NCBI GenBank assembly: GCA_900550635.1
Contig: URSZ01000120.1
Coordinates: 1 to 7,682 of the forward strand
Source of the DNA: an uncultured Prevotella sp.
GTDB taxonomy: Bacteria; Bacteroidota; Bacteroidia; Bacteroidales; Bacteroidaceae
DNA: 7,682 nucleotides
Direction of reading: 5' to 3'
Every line of letters starts with the position of its first letter. The first letter of the stretch is position 1. This document shows, piece after piece, positions 7,149-7,682 of the stretch. The notes beneath the pieces are model-generated. The model ran no database searches and had not been told where the DNA came from. It saw nothing but the letters and a program-made list of their open reading frames with translations. Both the position numbers and the translations under genes were made by a program.

Positions 7149-7211
7149 AAAATATGTCCGACCTATTTTAAAATATGTCTGACATATTTCGAAATATGTG
7201 CCTTGTATTTT
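7149..7211 (+). repeat. Array 2: three tandem 21-bp near-palindromic units, order A-C-B
   Basis: Units occupy 7149-7169 (A, core GTCCGACC), 7170-7190 (C, core GTCTGACA) and 7191-7211 (B, core GTGCCTTG), again with an exact 21-bp period. Unit A is identical to that of array 1 over its first 20 bases; B differs only at its two end bases; C differs at three. Unit C is a perfect palindrome (7171-7189, AAATATGTC-T-GACATATTT), and the C/B junction makes a second perfect 18-bp palindrome (7182-7199). The array lies 48 bp after the uvrC stop and 77 bp before the dtd -7 box, in the same orientation as array 1. Confidence 0.88.
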
Positions 7212-7231
7212 TTCCTTGGTCCTATACCCGC

Positions 7232-7275
7232 AAAAATTCACCGCCACACTACCCCGCCGACCGGTGAATATTTTT
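7232..7275 (+). terminator. Putative intrinsic terminator after uvrC
   Basis: ATTCACCG (7236-7243) pairs perfectly with CGGTGAAT (7262-7269). The stem extends by four A-T pairs (7232-7235 with 7271-7274) across one bulged A. The loop is 18 nt and C-rich, and ATATTTTTA follows the right arm. The shape fits a rho-independent terminator for the apt-uvrC transcript, though the loop is large and the U-tract short. It ends 13 bp before the dtd -7 box. Confidence 0.5.
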
Positions 7276-7288
7276 ACGAATAAATAAG

Positions 7289-7296
7289 TAAATTTG
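7289..7296 (+). promoter_or_regulatory. -7 box of the dtd promoter
   Basis: TAAATTTG is an exact TAnnTTTG match, placing the transcript start near 7303 and giving a leader of just over 20 nt. No TTTG -33 box is at the usual distance; an A/T-rich stretch lies there instead. Confidence 0.55.
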
Positions 7297-7325
7297 CATT
7301 CGCGTTCTAAACCACACCAACATAA

Positions 7326-7682
7326 ATGAGAGCAGTCATACAAAGAGTAACCTCGGCAAGCGTCGAAACCGAAGGACACCCCAAAAGCGAGATAGGCAAA
7401 GGCCTTTTGGTGCTCCTCGGCATTGAGAGCGCCGACACCGACGACGACATCGCCTGGCTCGTGAAGAAAACATGCGGCCTCCGCATTTTCGACGACGAGA
7501 ACGGCGTGATGAACCTTTCGGTCGAAGACATCGGCGGCGAAGTGCTCATTGTCAGCCAGTTCACCCTTATGGCCTCGTACAAGAAAGGCAACCGCCCGTC
7601 GTACATCCGCGCCGCAGCGCACGAGATTTCCATCCCCATGTACGAGAAATTCTGCAAAGCCATGCAAAGCGCACTGCAAAAG
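7326..7682 (+). CDS. dtd: D-aminoacyl-tRNA deacylase, N-terminal 119 residues, cut by window edge
   Basis: Dtd hydrolyses D-amino acids (and glycine mischarged on tRNA-Ala) from tRNA, a chirality proofreading step in the cytoplasm. The frame opens at ATG 7326 and is still open at the right edge after 119 codons; the family is about 150 residues, so some 30 are missing, including the C-terminal NxGPVT active-site loop. Visible signatures are the N-terminal MRAVIQRVTSASVETEG, IGKGLLVLLGI (23-33), LRIFDDENGVMNLSV (52-66) and the active-site SQFTL (77-81), followed by KKGNRPSYIRAA (86-97). The gene has its own -7 box and lies 225 bp after uvrC, with array 2 and a terminator-like hairpin in the gap. 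Confidence 0.96.
   Translation, partial: MRAVIQRVTSASVETEGHPKSEIGKGLLVLLGIESADTDDDIAWLVKKTCGLRIFDDENGVMNLSVEDIGGEVLIVSQFTLMASYKKGNRPSYIRAAAHEISIPMYEKFCKAMQSALQK

Overview
The window reads as a piece of a Bacteroidales (phylum Bacteroidota) chromosome. The evidence is the protein sequences (MnmG, UvrC and Dtd look like Bacteroides/Prevotella-type homologues), the -7 boxes of the form TAnnTTTG ahead of several genes, the absence of clear Shine-Dalgarno sequences, and a neighbouring SusC-free outer-membrane beta-barrel gene. Genus cannot be fixed from this sequence alone. The content is mostly housekeeping; I see no insertion sequence, phage gene, CRISPR array, tRNA or rRNA.

Left part, minus strand: the start of an outer-membrane beta-barrel protein gene runs off the left edge (1-334). 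Upstream of it, on the same strand, is a 609-residue DEAD-box RNA helicase with a C-terminal DbpA-like RNA-binding domain (424-2253), which appears to start at TTG. A 449-bp divergent intergenic region (2254-2702) holds the helicase and mnmG promoters and a 63-bp array of three 21-bp units.

Right part, plus strand: mnmG (tRNA U34 modification), apt (adenine salvage), uvrC (nucleotide excision repair) and dtd (D-aminoacyl-tRNA deacylase, cut by the right edge) follow each other. apt and uvrC are 36 bp apart and probably co-transcribed. A putative terminator hairpin and a separate -7 box suggest that dtd has its own promoter. The genes serve translation quality, nucleotide salvage and DNA repair and do not form a single pathway.

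Two non-coding signals stand out. First, a 16-bp sequence between mnmG and apt (4649-4664) matches the bacterial chromosomal centromere parS, the ParB binding site, so this locus is probably origin-proximal and may be a partition/SMC-loading site. Second, two 63-bp arrays (2414-2476 and 7149-7211) are each built of exactly three 21-bp near-palindromic units of three recognisable types. The order is A-B-C in one and A-C-B in the other, and they lie in two different intergenic regions about 4.7 kb apart. I know of no named element with this modular form; it is the best candidate here for something undescribed.
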